From Sphingobacteriales bacterium (lineage in GTDB: Bacteria > Bacteroidota > Bacteroidia > Chitinophagales > UBA2359), in the NCBI GenBank assembly GCA_016718845.1, contig JADKCK010000026.1, positions 1 to 51,117 on the forward strand: a DNA stretch of 51,117 nt, in the 5' to 3' direction. Below, piece after piece: positions 27,679 through 36,135 of this stretch. The notes beneath the pieces are model-generated. The model had not been told where the DNA came from. It did no database searches and saw only the letters and a program-made list of their open reading frames with translations. Made by a program: the position numbers and the translations under genes. Position 1 is the stretch's first letter, and every line of letters begins with the position of its first letter.

Positions 27679-28063
27679 AGTTTAATGTATTAATTATTAA
27701 CTAATTATCAAGCCTTGATAAGGTTTGATGTACATTATGCTATTGGGTAAAAACACTTTTTTGTTACCAAGCCGAGCATTTTTTTGTAAAAAAATGTGTT
27801 GACAATAATAAAAACCATCACTATAAATATATAATTACAAAAACACATAAACAAGTTAGCTTCTAAAATAGGCTCGTCAATTAAATACAGCCTTGATTTT
27901 TAGGCTTACTTTTGGGGTTAATAAAAAATTAACAAATTTTTAATGCGTGCTAAGTAGTAGCAAACTAATAACAAATTATCTCCAAATCTTCTTGTCGTTT
28001 AACATTTAGCTTGTTTGTACTACCTCTGCATAAACATCAATCGTTTAGGTTTGTAAACGCCAA
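27679..28063. other. Intergenic, AT-rich, no gene seen
   Basis: About 385 bases upstream of the beta-helix gene, presumably with its promoter. I see no coding frame and no RNA gene. Confidence 0.5.
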
Positions 28064-28095
28064 AATCCCTCGCAAACAAAAGTTTGCGAGGGATT
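28064..28095 (-). terminator. Terminator after the tRNA-Asp pair
   Basis: Perfect 14-bp stem AATCCCTCGCAAAC / GTTTGCGAGGGATT with an AAAA loop, followed on the minus strand by TTTT. It lies three bases beyond the CCA end of the downstream tRNA. Confidence 0.88.
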
Positions 28096-28097
28096 AG

Positions 28098-28174
28098 TGG
28101 CGGTATGGACGGGACTCGAACCCGCGACCCCCTGCGTGACAGGCAGGTATTCTAACCAACTGAACTACCACACC
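28098..28174 (-). tRNA. tRNA-Asp (GTC), downstream copy
   Basis: On the minus strand the gene begins GGTGTGGTAGTTCAGTTGG and folds as a tRNA: acceptor GGTGTGG/CCATACC, anticodon stem CCTGC/GCAGG with loop CTGTCAC (anticodon GTC), T arm GCGGGTTCGAGTCCCGT. The discriminator is G and CCA is encoded at 28100-28098. Confidence 0.95.
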
Positions 28175-28241
28175 GTTTGGTTTATCGCCAAATTGTATCT
28201 GAGTAAAAGATACTTGTAAAATAATTTTACAAGTTTGCTTT

Positions 28242-28318
28242 TGGCGGTATGGACGGGACTCGAACCCGCGACCCCCTGCGTGACAGGCAGGTATTCTAAC
28301 CAACTGAACTACCACACC
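28242..28318 (-). tRNA. tRNA-Asp (GTC), upstream copy
   Basis: Identical in its 74-base body to the copy at 28098-28174, with encoded CCA at 28244-28242. The 67-base spacer between the copies contains a small hairpin (ACTTGTAAAAT / ATTTTACAAGT, 28212-28234). The two are probably co-transcribed. Confidence 0.95.
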
Positions 28319-28490
28319 GTGTTATTAACAAACTACGGCTTGTTGTCAAAAGCGGGGCAAAGGTACGACAGTTTTTTGGTATTGCAATAGTATCTGCTCT
28401 TTTTTTTTCGTTTTTTTCAAAGTTTTTTTTTCTTTCGACAAAAAATGTCTTTAATTAGTTAAAAATAGCACTAATTTGATACAAATGCCG

Positions 28491-28498
28491 TACTTTTG
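28491..28498 (+). promoter_or_regulatory. Promoter -7 box of accA
   Basis: TACTTTTG fits TAnnTTTG, 33 bp before the accA start. A TTTG at 28475-28478 lies 12 bp upstream, closer than the usual spacing. Confidence 0.5.
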
Positions 28499-28531
28499 TG
28501 CTCCGCATTTCTACACAAAAGCCTAACAATT

Positions 28532-29488
28532 ATGGTGTATCTTGATTTTGAAAAACCCCTCGAAGAGTTGCAAGAGCGTTTGACGCGCATAAAAGAAATA
28601 GGCACAACCGAGGGTGTAGATGTAAGTAAAACCGTTGAAGACCTAGAAAGCAAACTAATAGCTACCCGACAAAAGCTATACAGTAACCTTAGCCGCTGGC
28701 AAAAGGTGCAGTTGTCGCGCCACCCCGAGCGCCCTTACACCTTGCAATATGCCAAAATGCTATTCGAAAACTTTACTGAACTACATGGCGACCGACAAGT
28801 AGGCGACGACAAAGCTATGGTAGGTGGCTTTGCCTCGTTTAATGGACGCTCTGTAGTAATTATTGGACACCAAAAGGGTACCGACACAAAAAGCCGACAA
28901 TACCGAAATTTTGGCATGGCAAACCCCGAAGGCTACCGCAAAGCACTGCGTTTGATGAAAATGGCAGAAAAATTCAATAAACCAGTTATTTGTTTTATTG
29001 ACACGCCAGGTGCTTTTCCGGGTTTAGAAGCCGAAGAACGCGGACAAGCCGAAGCCATTGCTCGTAATTTATTTGAAATGAGTAAATTGCGAGTGCCCAT
29101 TTTATGCATCATCATTGGCGAGGGTGCATCGGGTGGTGCTTTGGGTATTGGTATTGGCGATAGAATTTTGATGCTCGAAAACACATGGTACTCTGTTATA
29201 TCGCCCGAAAGTTGTTCTTCTATTTTGTGGCGTAGCTGGGAGTTTAAAGAACGTGCCGCCGAACAACTACAACTAACCGCCGAAGACATGTTGCGCTTTG
29301 GCTTGATTGACGAAATAGTAAAAGAACCACTAGGTGGCGCACACCAAAACCCACTACAAATGGCAGCTACACTAAAACAAGTGATAGAAAAACACCTAAG
29401 CGAAATAAGCAGCTTAGAACCAACAGAACGCATCAAAAAAAGAATTCACAAATTTGCTTCGATGGGCGAGTTTCAGTACAAATCATAA
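28532..29488 (+). CDS. accA: Acetyl-CoA carboxylase carboxyltransferase subunit alpha
   Basis: With AccD it transfers the carboxyl group from biotinylated AccB to acetyl-CoA, the committed step of fatty acid synthesis. The start at 28532 (MVYLDFEKPLEELQERL) matches the family N-terminus and gives 318 residues, the normal length. Diagnostic segments are 'LSRHPERPYTLQYAKMLFEN', 'ELHGDRQVGDDKAMVGG', 'NFGMANPEGYRKALRLMKMA', 'IDTPGAFPGLEAEERGQAEA', 'IGEGASGGALGIGIGD' and 'ISPESCSSILWR'. It stands alone; accD and the biotin genes are not adjacent (bioD is about 14 kb away). Confidence 0.97.
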   Translation: MVYLDFEKPLEELQERLTRIKEIGTTEGVDVSKTVEDLESKLIATRQKLYSNLSRWQKVQLSRHPERPYTLQYAKMLFENFTELHGDRQVGDDKAMVGGFASFNGRSVVIIGHQKGTDTKSRQYRNFGMANPEGYRKALRLMKMAEKFNKPVICFIDTPGAFPGLEAEERGQAEAIARNLFEMSKLRVPILCIIIGEGASGGALGIGIGDRILMLENTWYSVISPESCSSILWRSWEFKERAAEQLQLTAEDMLRFGLIDEIVKEPLGGAHQNPLQMAATLKQVIEKHLSEISSLEPTERIKKRIHKFASMGEFQYKS

Positions 29489-29695
29489 AGTGCAAGCTTT
29501 TGAAAAAATACACACACAAAAAAAGTATGATATTTAAAAAAAATGTTAAATTTTTTTATAATAAGTCGTTTAATTTTAATTCATTATCACTTGATTACCA
29601 AGTACTTGTAAATTAACTATTATTTGTCCTATTTTTTTTGCTAAAAAAAATAATTTTCTTTACCAAAAGATTACCAAAAATAGTCATTTAGTTAT

Positions 29696-29703
29696 TACCT
29701 TTG
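29696..29703 (+). promoter_or_regulatory. Promoter -7 box of dapA
   Basis: TACCTTTG fits TAnnTTTG and lies 72 bp before the dapA ATG. No clear -33 element is visible. Confidence 0.45.
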
Positions 29704-29775
29704 TCTCTAAAAAGAAAGAACATAACTTGTGCGTACTTTGGTATCAACCCTATTTTTAAAACTACATTAGCGCAC

Positions 29776-30690
29776 ATGGTCAATAAATTTAAAGGAGTAG
29801 GGGTTGCCTTGGTGACACCTTTCCACGAAAACGGGAACATTGATTACGACAGCTTACAAAAGTTGATAGATTACGTTATCCAAAATCAAGTAGACTACGT
29901 AGTATCCTTAGGCACAACAGGCGAAAGTTCTACTTTATCGCTCGAAGAACGTTATGAGTTATTAGACTTTACCGCCCAAGCAGTAGCTAGTAGAGTACCC
30001 ATAGTAGCTGGCTTTAGCGGTAACAACACCCAAAAGGTTTTAAAAGAAATCTCGGGCTACCATTTTAAGCAAATAGATGCTATTTTATCTGCCAGTCCAC
30101 ATTACAACCGCCCTAATCAAGAGGGTATCTATCAACACTTCGATGCCATTGCAAAAGAAGCACCGTTACCCATTTTACTATATAATGTACCCAGCCGAAC
30201 TGCATCGACCATAAACCCTACTACTACCCTAAAATTGATGCACAATCATAGCAATATTATTGGCATTAAAGACGCATCGAACGATTTAGCAAGCATAACT
30301 TGCTTGCTTAAGGAAAAACGCGAAGGCTTTGTAGTACTTTCGGGCGATGACTTGCACACTTTGCCCCTTATTGCTTGTGGTGCCGAAGGGGTAATTTCGG
30401 TAATTGCCAACGTATTACCTCGCGAGTTTTCGGCATTGGTTAATTTTGCGATGCTTGGACGATACGATAAAGCCCGATATTGGCACTATCAACTAGCCAA
30501 TCTGATAGATTTACTATTTGTAGAGGGTAGCCCCGGAGGTGTAAAAGCCGCCTTAAACCTAGTTGGCATTTGCAAAGAAGTGCTTAGACTGCCCCTTACT
30601 AAGGTGAACGAAACTATAAAATCCGAAATTTTAGTTGAAATACAAAAAATAAGAACCGAAAATACAACTAAATACACAAGTATTACGTAA
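29776..30690 (+). CDS. dapA: 4-hydroxy-tetrahydrodipicolinate synthase
   Basis: Condenses pyruvate with aspartate semialdehyde in the lysine/diaminopimelate pathway. The ATG at 29776 (MVNKFKGVGVALVTPF) is chosen over a TTG at 29701 because it gives the family N-terminus and 304 residues, close to the usual about 295. 'SLGTTGESSTL' is the substrate-binding loop, 'ILLYNVPSRTA' carries the catalytic Tyr, and 'IIGIKDASND' the Schiff-base Lys; 'VEGSPGGVKAALNLVG' is typical of the C-terminal part. No other lysine genes are adjacent. Confidence 0.96.
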   Translation: MVNKFKGVGVALVTPFHENGNIDYDSLQKLIDYVIQNQVDYVVSLGTTGESSTLSLEERYELLDFTAQAVASRVPIVAGFSGNNTQKVLKEISGYHFKQIDAILSASPHYNRPNQEGIYQHFDAIAKEAPLPILLYNVPSRTASTINPTTTLKLMHNHSNIIGIKDASNDLASITCLLKEKREGFVVLSGDDLHTLPLIACGAEGVISVIANVLPREFSALVNFAMLGRYDKARYWHYQLANLIDLLFVEGSPGGVKAALNLVGICKEVLRLPLTKVNETIKSEILVEIQKIRTENTTKYTSIT

Positions 30691-31055
30691 AAGTATAGCG
30701 ATAGGACATTTGAATGTTTTGATGCATCAAATTACTCAAATATTTTTCCACTAAACCACAATTTAGTATTTTTTCGATATCTTTAAAGCTTGACTTAATT
30801 ACACCAACAAAAACCAATAAAATTGGCAAGATTTTTGATGCAATTAGGTAGTATTTAGCAAGAACAAAAAAAATGTTTTTTTTTTGAGAAAAAAGCCCCT
30901 AAAAGTGTCACAAAAACAATTATTGGTCACTATAAATAAAGCACAGTTTTTTTTTCTTTTCCAATGTAACTTTAACACCTAAATATCGTCTTAACAGTAT
31001 AGCTACTCATAATCCCCATAATTTCATATCCACCTTACTTAAAACACGCATTTTT
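30691..31055. other. Intergenic, AT-rich, no gene seen
   Basis: About 365 bases. A near-match to the -7 box (TAACTTTA, 30967-30974) may belong to the promoter of the next gene. Nothing else is evident. Confidence 0.45.
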
Positions 31056-32321
31056 ATGAAACACCTACTACTTATATTGTACTTTTTTTCGCTATGTTTT
31101 TTGCTTAGCGAACCCACATTTAGTCAATCTTTCTCTGAAAGCACAGGAATAGAATTTACTGAATTAGATTGGACGCAAACAAAAGAATTTGCATCCGACT
31201 TCAAAAGACCTATATTAATGGTTGTTTATAAACCATATTCAACCGAATATAAAACAATGAACAAAACTACCTTTGCAGATGTAAAGGTTAGGGCTTTTTA
31301 TGAATCCAACTTTGTTAGTGCCAAACTTAATGTACACACCCCCGAAGGCATGACATTCATGTCCGAATATAAATTATCTCAATATCCGGCATTATTATAT
31401 TTTACCCCTGATGGTAAACTGATACAAAAAGATGCCGGAGTAAAATCAGTCGAGGAGTTTATATCTCTAGGAGAAAGTGTTCGTGCCAAAGTGCCTATTA
31501 ATGAGAGCAATTCGATACCCACTATATATGCTAATTTCTTAGAAAAGAAGCTACAATATAACAACGGTTCCAGAAGCCCTCGTTTTTTGTATGATTATGC
31601 TTATGACTTAAAAAAATTAAACGAGACTTATAGCGAAGTGGTAGACTATTTTCTCAACAGCAGCGATTTTAAAACCTCCCAGTCTATTAGGGATAACATG
31701 CAGTTTGTTTTTGATTTTGCTGATGAGCTAGACTCCAAAGCATTTGATATAATGTTGCGCAACAAACAGCAATACATGGGCGTATTTGGCAAAGAAGAGG
31801 TTAATGCAAAAATACTAGATGCTGTGCGCAGCAAGGTAATGTCGTCGGCATTTGACCAAAATAAAACAGCATTTGAAGATGCTTTGCAATACATAACAAA
31901 AGCTGCCATACCTAATAGCCAAGAAAGTATCTTTACATTTAAATTGTTGTATTACAAAGAAACCAACAATTTGCTGTCTTATGTACAAGCAGTAACAAAC
32001 TATTGCAACATCCAAATCGCACCAAATCCGGGTATACTAAATACAGCGGCACGCGACTTAGCTGTTAATACTAACAACAAAGAACAGCTCGAAAAAGCAT
32101 TGCAATGGATTAGTAAAGCATTGGAGATAAGCAACTCGCACTTCGAATACAACGAAACTATTGCACTTATTTTTTATAAATTAGGCAAAAAATCAAAAGC
32201 CATCAAAGAGCTTGATATCGCCATCGAAAAAGCTCGTAAATCGGGTGGCGATTATAGCAATTCGTTACAATTGCAAGAAATCATTCGTGCAGACAAAGCA
32301 ATACCCGCATCGTTCAAGTAA
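31056..32321 (+). CDS. Thioredoxin-fold/TPR exported protein, paralogue 1 (both active-site Cys missing)
   Basis: 421 residues with a signal peptide (MKHLLLILYFFSLCFLLSEP, cleavage near TFSQ). Residues about 30-140 form a thioredoxin-like domain of the DUF255/thioredoxin_7 type. Aligned to paralogue 2, the CPPC motif is replaced by Ser62-Thr-Glu-Tyr65 ('YSTEYKTM'), so it cannot do dithiol chemistry, but the cis-Pro loop is kept ('QYPALLYFTPDGKL'). Residues about 160-420 are helical and TPR-like ('ALQWISKALEISNSHFEYNE', 'FYKLGKKSKAIKELD'). It heads three tandem paralogues on the same strand and probably acts in the periplasm, perhaps in protein binding rather than redox. Function unknown. Confidence 0.85.
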   Translation: MKHLLLILYFFSLCFLLSEPTFSQSFSESTGIEFTELDWTQTKEFASDFKRPILMVVYKPYSTEYKTMNKTTFADVKVRAFYESNFVSAKLNVHTPEGMTFMSEYKLSQYPALLYFTPDGKLIQKDAGVKSVEEFISLGESVRAKVPINESNSIPTIYANFLEKKLQYNNGSRSPRFLYDYAYDLKKLNETYSEVVDYFLNSSDFKTSQSIRDNMQFVFDFADELDSKAFDIMLRNKQQYMGVFGKEEVNAKILDAVRSKVMSSAFDQNKTAFEDALQYITKAAIPNSQESIFTFKLLYYKETNNLLSYVQAVTNYCNIQIAPNPGILNTAARDLAVNTNNKEQLEKALQWISKALEISNSHFEYNETIALIFYKLGKKSKAIKELDIAIEKARKSGGDYSNSLQLQEIIRADKAIPASFK

Positions 32322-32483
32322 TATTGTATTGTAAAAACTGCATTTTTGCAATATGTAAGTTGTTGATTACCAACACTTATGCCTCCAAATGCTATTTTTT
32401 AAAATACTTGTTTGTCAGGCATTTATAGGTAGCCATTACACTTTTTTTACAGTAACATTAATATTTTGCTTACGCACTTATAG

Positions 32484-32560
32484 CGATGCTATAAAACAAG
32501 TTTAAGGCTAGCATCTGCATAATGCCTCTAAAACTTTGTTTTATAGCATCGTTTTTTTTT
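32484..32560 (+). terminator. Extended terminator hairpin after paralogue 1
   Basis: Left arm at 32484-32503 (starting CGATGCTATAAAACAAG) pairs with 32531-32551 over about 20 bp with one bulge, then T9. The 27-base loop has its own AGGC/GCCT pairing. It lies 160 bases past the stop codon, giving a long 3' untranslated region. Confidence 0.8.
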
Positions 32561-32632
32561 ACAACCACACTAAACAAAAAAACGATAATAGGCAAGCTAT
32601 AAAAATATGCACAATATTTGCCATTTAGTACA

Positions 32633-32640
32633 TATCTTTG
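32633..32640 (+). promoter_or_regulatory. Promoter -7 box of paralogue 2
   Basis: TATCTTTG fits TAnnTTTG, 43 bp before the start codon; a TTTG lies 12 bp upstream at 32617-32620. With the preceding terminator it indicates that paralogue 2 is transcribed separately. Confidence 0.55.
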
Positions 32641-32683
32641 TACCACCTTTTTTCACAGCACCCCCTTTTAAAATAGCAACCCA

Positions 32684-33937
32684 ATGAACCACACTATAAT
32701 CAAAAAAATATTGCTATTAACAGCATTCTGCTGCCTTAATATTATTAGTAAAGCCCAAGAAATAACACTCAACTTTTATCATGGTGAGTGGGCAGAAGTA
32801 GCCGAAAAAGCATTAAACGAAAACAAAATAATTTTTGTTGATGTATATGCCGATTATTGCCCACCATGCAAAACAATGGATAGAGTAGTATTCTCGGACC
32901 AAGAAGTAGCTATGTTTCAAAACGAATACTTTGTAAATTACAAAGTAAATCTAAGCAAACGCGAATTCGAGTATTTCCAGTCGTTACACAATATTACCGA
33001 ACTACCCTCTTTATTGTATTTTACCCCCAAAGGCGAACTAATACGAAAAGAAACAGGCTGTAAAGACATCCCTGAGTTTCTAGGCATGAGCAAACAAGTA
33101 CTAGGCACACAAGCAACAAACGTTAAACTAGTAGGCTTTAACGAAAAAAATAAACAATACCAAGAACTCGAAAAATGGTACACCAATGGCAAACAAAGCA
33201 ATAGCCTTATACTAAAAGGCAAACAACCCGACGAAATGCTTAGAGAATATGCCTACCTGCTAAAAGAATACCGACTACCTTACAACCGAGTAATAAACGA
33301 CTACCTAAAAACGCAAAGCAATTTCAAAACAGCCACAAATAGAAAACTGATTTACGATTTTTCTAATAACATAGAAAACAACGCAATCTACCAATTTGTC
33401 GAAGATATAAGCTATTTTAAAGAACAATACGGAAGTAACCGAATTAACGACAAAATTAAAACAGCTGCCTATAATAGCACTATTATAGCCCTGCGCGAAC
33501 GCGATTTTGACCTATTTAAACAAGTCGAAACATTAATCGTTAAATCTAATATCCCCAATATCAACGAATACCTTTTTTATCTGCAATCCATTTTCTACGA
33601 AGGTGTAAACGACTGGGCAACCTATGCAAAAATAGCCCAAAAATACATAACCGACCAGCACGTCTCTGACCCAGAAATACTAAACAAAGTATCTTACAAA
33701 TTCTATCAACACGTAGAAAACAAAAAACTACTCGAAGAAGCTATTAAATGGATGAACAAATCCGTTAAAATAGAAAACGAATACGAAAACAATGCCGTAT
33801 TAGCATGGCTATACAGTAAATTGGGTAAAAACAAAAAAGCTCAAGAGTATGTCCTCGAAGCCCAAAACGTATTATCAAAAAGTAAAGACGGCGACTATCT
33901 GTTCGTAGCACGACTCAAAGAAAAGCTAGCCGAATAA
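32684..33937 (+). CDS. Thioredoxin-fold/TPR exported protein, paralogue 2 (complete CPPC active site)
   Basis: 417 residues: signal peptide (MNHTIIKKILLLTAFCCLNI, cleavage after KAQ), thioredoxin-like domain about 26-140 with 'VDVYADYCPPCKTMDRVVF' (Cys59, Cys62) and cis-Pro in 'ELPSLLYFTPKGEL', then a helical TPR-like region about 160-417 ('AIKWMNKSVKIENEYENNAV', 'YSKLGKNKKAQEYV'). It is the only one of the three with an intact redox site and could be a periplasmic thiol oxidoreductase. The domain order and lengths match both neighbours. The true partner proteins are unknown. Confidence 0.88.
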   Translation: MNHTIIKKILLLTAFCCLNIISKAQEITLNFYHGEWAEVAEKALNENKIIFVDVYADYCPPCKTMDRVVFSDQEVAMFQNEYFVNYKVNLSKREFEYFQSLHNITELPSLLYFTPKGELIRKETGCKDIPEFLGMSKQVLGTQATNVKLVGFNEKNKQYQELEKWYTNGKQSNSLILKGKQPDEMLREYAYLLKEYRLPYNRVINDYLKTQSNFKTATNRKLIYDFSNNIENNAIYQFVEDISYFKEQYGSNRINDKIKTAAYNSTIIALRERDFDLFKQVETLIVKSNIPNINEYLFYLQSIFYEGVNDWATYAKIAQKYITDQHVSDPEILNKVSYKFYQHVENKKLLEEAIKWMNKSVKIENEYENNAVLAWLYSKLGKNKKAQEYVLEAQNVLSKSKDGDYLFVARLKEKLAE

Positions 33938-34103
33938 ACAGCCCCACTCATCTACCCACCCAAATTGTCAGCCTCGTTAACTGCGTATCTACCCAAAAAC
34001 ACACTTCGGCATTTGTTAAAACAATAGTAAAACAAAGGTCGAATAGCCTATAAATAACTTCTTTTTTTATACAACCCTATTGTTAATTAAAAAACACTCT
34101 ACT

Positions 34104-35351
34104 ATGAAACATTATCAACACATCATTGCATGGGCAGCGATAATCTTTCTGGCAAGTTTCGCATCTCCATCTTGCCATGCACACTATGCCGTTACAGGCA
34201 TAAAATTTATGAACGGCAGTTTTCAAGAAATATTGAACACTGCTAACGAACAAAGCAAATATGTTTTTGTTCATACTACCTCTAGTAAATGCAAACCGTG
34301 CTCTATGTTTGCCAGCGACTACTACACCGATGCCGAAGTATCCAATTTCTACAATGCCAATTTCCTCAACTATACCCTAAACATAGATGACCCCGCTTAT
34401 GGTAATTTTGCACGGATGAACGACTTAGGCACCGAAACCGAACTACTCTTCTACAACTCTAACGGCTTTTTGATGGATAGAACAAGCGGTAGCGAAGTCC
34501 AAAATAAACGCGACCTACTCAACAAAGGGCTCGCAATACTCAAAGGACGAACCGAAGATAGCTGGAACGAATTTACAACACTAAAAGAAAAATACAAAAA
34601 AGACAAAAGCCAATGCTCGCCAACCGATTTGTATAAACTTACCTACTTGTCACATACCTTCGGCGACCCATACAACAACCTTGTCAACGAATACCTCAAC
34701 ACACAACGCCTAGAAGAAAAATCATCAGACATTAACCGAACTTTTATATACGATTTTTCGGACAATGTTAGCAATATCGCTATGACCTATTTTTTAGCCG
34801 ATTTGCAACATTACAAAAGAAATATGAGAGGCGAACAAGTTAATAACCGAATTAAACTAGCCATTCAAAATACCTTAAAAACCGTTATAAACAACAGAGA
34901 CAAGGAGCTATTCGACAAAATGCTCGACGTTATCAAATCAGCAAATTTATCTAACGATAAAGACTACGAACTTAACGTAAAAGCAGAATACTACGAGCAA
35001 ATAAGCGATTGGAATAACCTGTACAAAGTAACAAAAGAACATATCGCCTTTAAACACGACGACCCCCGACTATTGAACGACGCAGCAGAACGCTTTTTTA
35101 AATATGCCAGAGATAAAAACAAAGAAGATTTAAAATTGGCACTTAGCTGGGCAAAAAAATCGGTAGGCTATGAAAGCGAATGTTACAACAACTTTACATT
35201 GGGCAAACTATACAACGCACTAAACGACAAAGATATGGCACTTGCCACATTCGAAAAATGTATAGAAATAGGAGAACTCCGAGGAACAGAGGAAGCAAAC
35301 ATATACATAAAAGAAGCCGAAAGGAGAATAGACGACATTAAATTAAAATAA
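34104..35351 (+). CDS. Thioredoxin-fold/TPR exported protein, paralogue 3 (CKPC kept, cis-Pro lost)
   Basis: The ATG at 34104 gives a 415-residue protein with a signal peptide (MKHYQHIIAWAAIIFLASFA, cleavage near CHA). The thioredoxin-like domain has 'VHTTSSKCKPCSMFASDYY' (Cys63, Cys66), but the cis-Pro position reads Thr ('GTETELLFYNSNGFL'), unlike paralogues 1 and 2. The helical C-terminal region again resembles TPRs ('ALSWAKKSVGYESECYNN', 'LYNALNDKDMALATFEKCIE'). The conserved lengths and repeated motif 'YDFSDNVSN' (34749 on) show common origin with paralogues 1 and 2. It is likely periplasmic; function unknown. A terminator follows. Confidence 0.87.
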   Translation: MKHYQHIIAWAAIIFLASFASPSCHAHYAVTGIKFMNGSFQEILNTANEQSKYVFVHTTSSKCKPCSMFASDYYTDAEVSNFYNANFLNYTLNIDDPAYGNFARMNDLGTETELLFYNSNGFLMDRTSGSEVQNKRDLLNKGLAILKGRTEDSWNEFTTLKEKYKKDKSQCSPTDLYKLTYLSHTFGDPYNNLVNEYLNTQRLEEKSSDINRTFIYDFSDNVSNIAMTYFLADLQHYKRNMRGEQVNNRIKLAIQNTLKTVINNRDKELFDKMLDVIKSANLSNDKDYELNVKAEYYEQISDWNNLYKVTKEHIAFKHDDPRLLNDAAERFFKYARDKNKEDLKLALSWAKKSVGYESECYNNFTLGKLYNALNDKDMALATFEKCIEIGELRGTEEANIYIKEAERRIDDIKLK

Positions 35352-35410
35352 ACCGGTCAATAGCTTTTTTTATTGTCTATCAGCAAACAAACCTACCAAG
35401 TACAACCCAT

Positions 35411-35458
35411 AAAAAAGCACATCAAGAAGTTAAACATTCTTGATGTGCTTTTTTTTTC
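35411..35458 (+). terminator. Terminator of paralogue 3
   Basis: 18-bp stem AAAAAAGCACATCAAGAA / TTCTTGATGTGCTTTTTT with an 8-base loop and T run. Confidence 0.9.
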
Positions 35459-35500
35459 AAAAAAAGAAGCCTTAACACCCTATATATGCCGTAATAAGCC

Positions 35501-35508
35501 TAACTTTG
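35501..35508 (+). promoter_or_regulatory. Promoter -7 box of the epimerase gene
   Basis: TAACTTTG fits TAnnTTTG, 31 bp before the ATG at 35540. Confidence 0.55.
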
Positions 35509-35539
35509 CTCATTATTTAACAAATCACAGCAAAACAAC

Positions 35540-35950
35540 ATGCTTACCAAAATAGAACACATTGGCATAGCCGTTAAAGACATAAATATTGCCAACGATT
35601 TATATACCCGCATCTTGGGCGTACCTCCCTACAAATCAGAAATCGTAGAGTCGGAACACGTCATTACCTCGTTTTTTAAAACTGGCGAAAGCAAAATCGA
35701 GCTACTCCAAGCCACATCGCCACAAAGTGCCATAGCCAAATTTATTGAAAAACGCGGCGAAGGCATACACCATATTGCCTACGATGTGCCAGACATAGCC
35801 ACAGCCATGCAATATTTTAACAACAATGGCTTTAAGCTACTCAACGAACAACCCAAACGTGGCGCCGATAATAAATTAGTATGCTTTATTCATCCTAAAG
35901 ACTGCAACGGCGTGCTAACCGAGTTGTGCCAAGAAATACCCTTGTCATAA
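35540..35950 (+). CDS. mce: Methylmalonyl-CoA epimerase
   Basis: Interconverts (R)- and (S)-methylmalonyl-CoA in propionate/succinate metabolism. The 136-residue protein is a single glyoxalase/vicinal-oxygen-chelate module of the usual length: 'IEHIGIAVKDINIANDLYTR' with the first metal His, 'KIELLQATSPQSAIAKFIEK', 'GEGIHHIAYDVPDI' with the second metal His, and 'VCFIHPKDCNGVLTELCQ' with the metal Glu. The mutase genes are not in the window. Confidence 0.95.
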   Translation: MLTKIEHIGIAVKDINIANDLYTRILGVPPYKSEIVESEHVITSFFKTGESKIELLQATSPQSAIAKFIEKRGEGIHHIAYDVPDIATAMQYFNNNGFKLLNEQPKRGADNKLVCFIHPKDCNGVLTELCQEIPLS

Positions 35951-36135
35951 AAATATCCCCATCTGACAAACCCCAACACAAAAGTTTGCGCTTTGCCCCG
36001 CTTGACGCGGAAAATGTTTTTTTTGGGGGTGATGCTTGGCACTCCCTAATTTGATAAGTGAGGGGCACCCCCAAAGCAAAGTTTGCGCAATACCCCACAC
36101 TATTCTTAGTATAAGTATCAAACAGCCAGTAAAAA
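35951..36135. other. Structured intergenic segment between convergent genes
   Basis: Contains a 10-bp stem TTTGGGGGTG (36022-36031) / CACCCCCAAA (36066-36075) and a direct repeat AAAGTTTGCGC (35981-35991 and 36078-36088). It probably serves as a bidirectional terminator and may be a small palindromic repeat element. Confidence 0.5.

Noticed and set aside
28094..28315. 73-residue open frame with an internal repeat
   Set aside because: It is the translation of the two identical tRNA-Asp genes.
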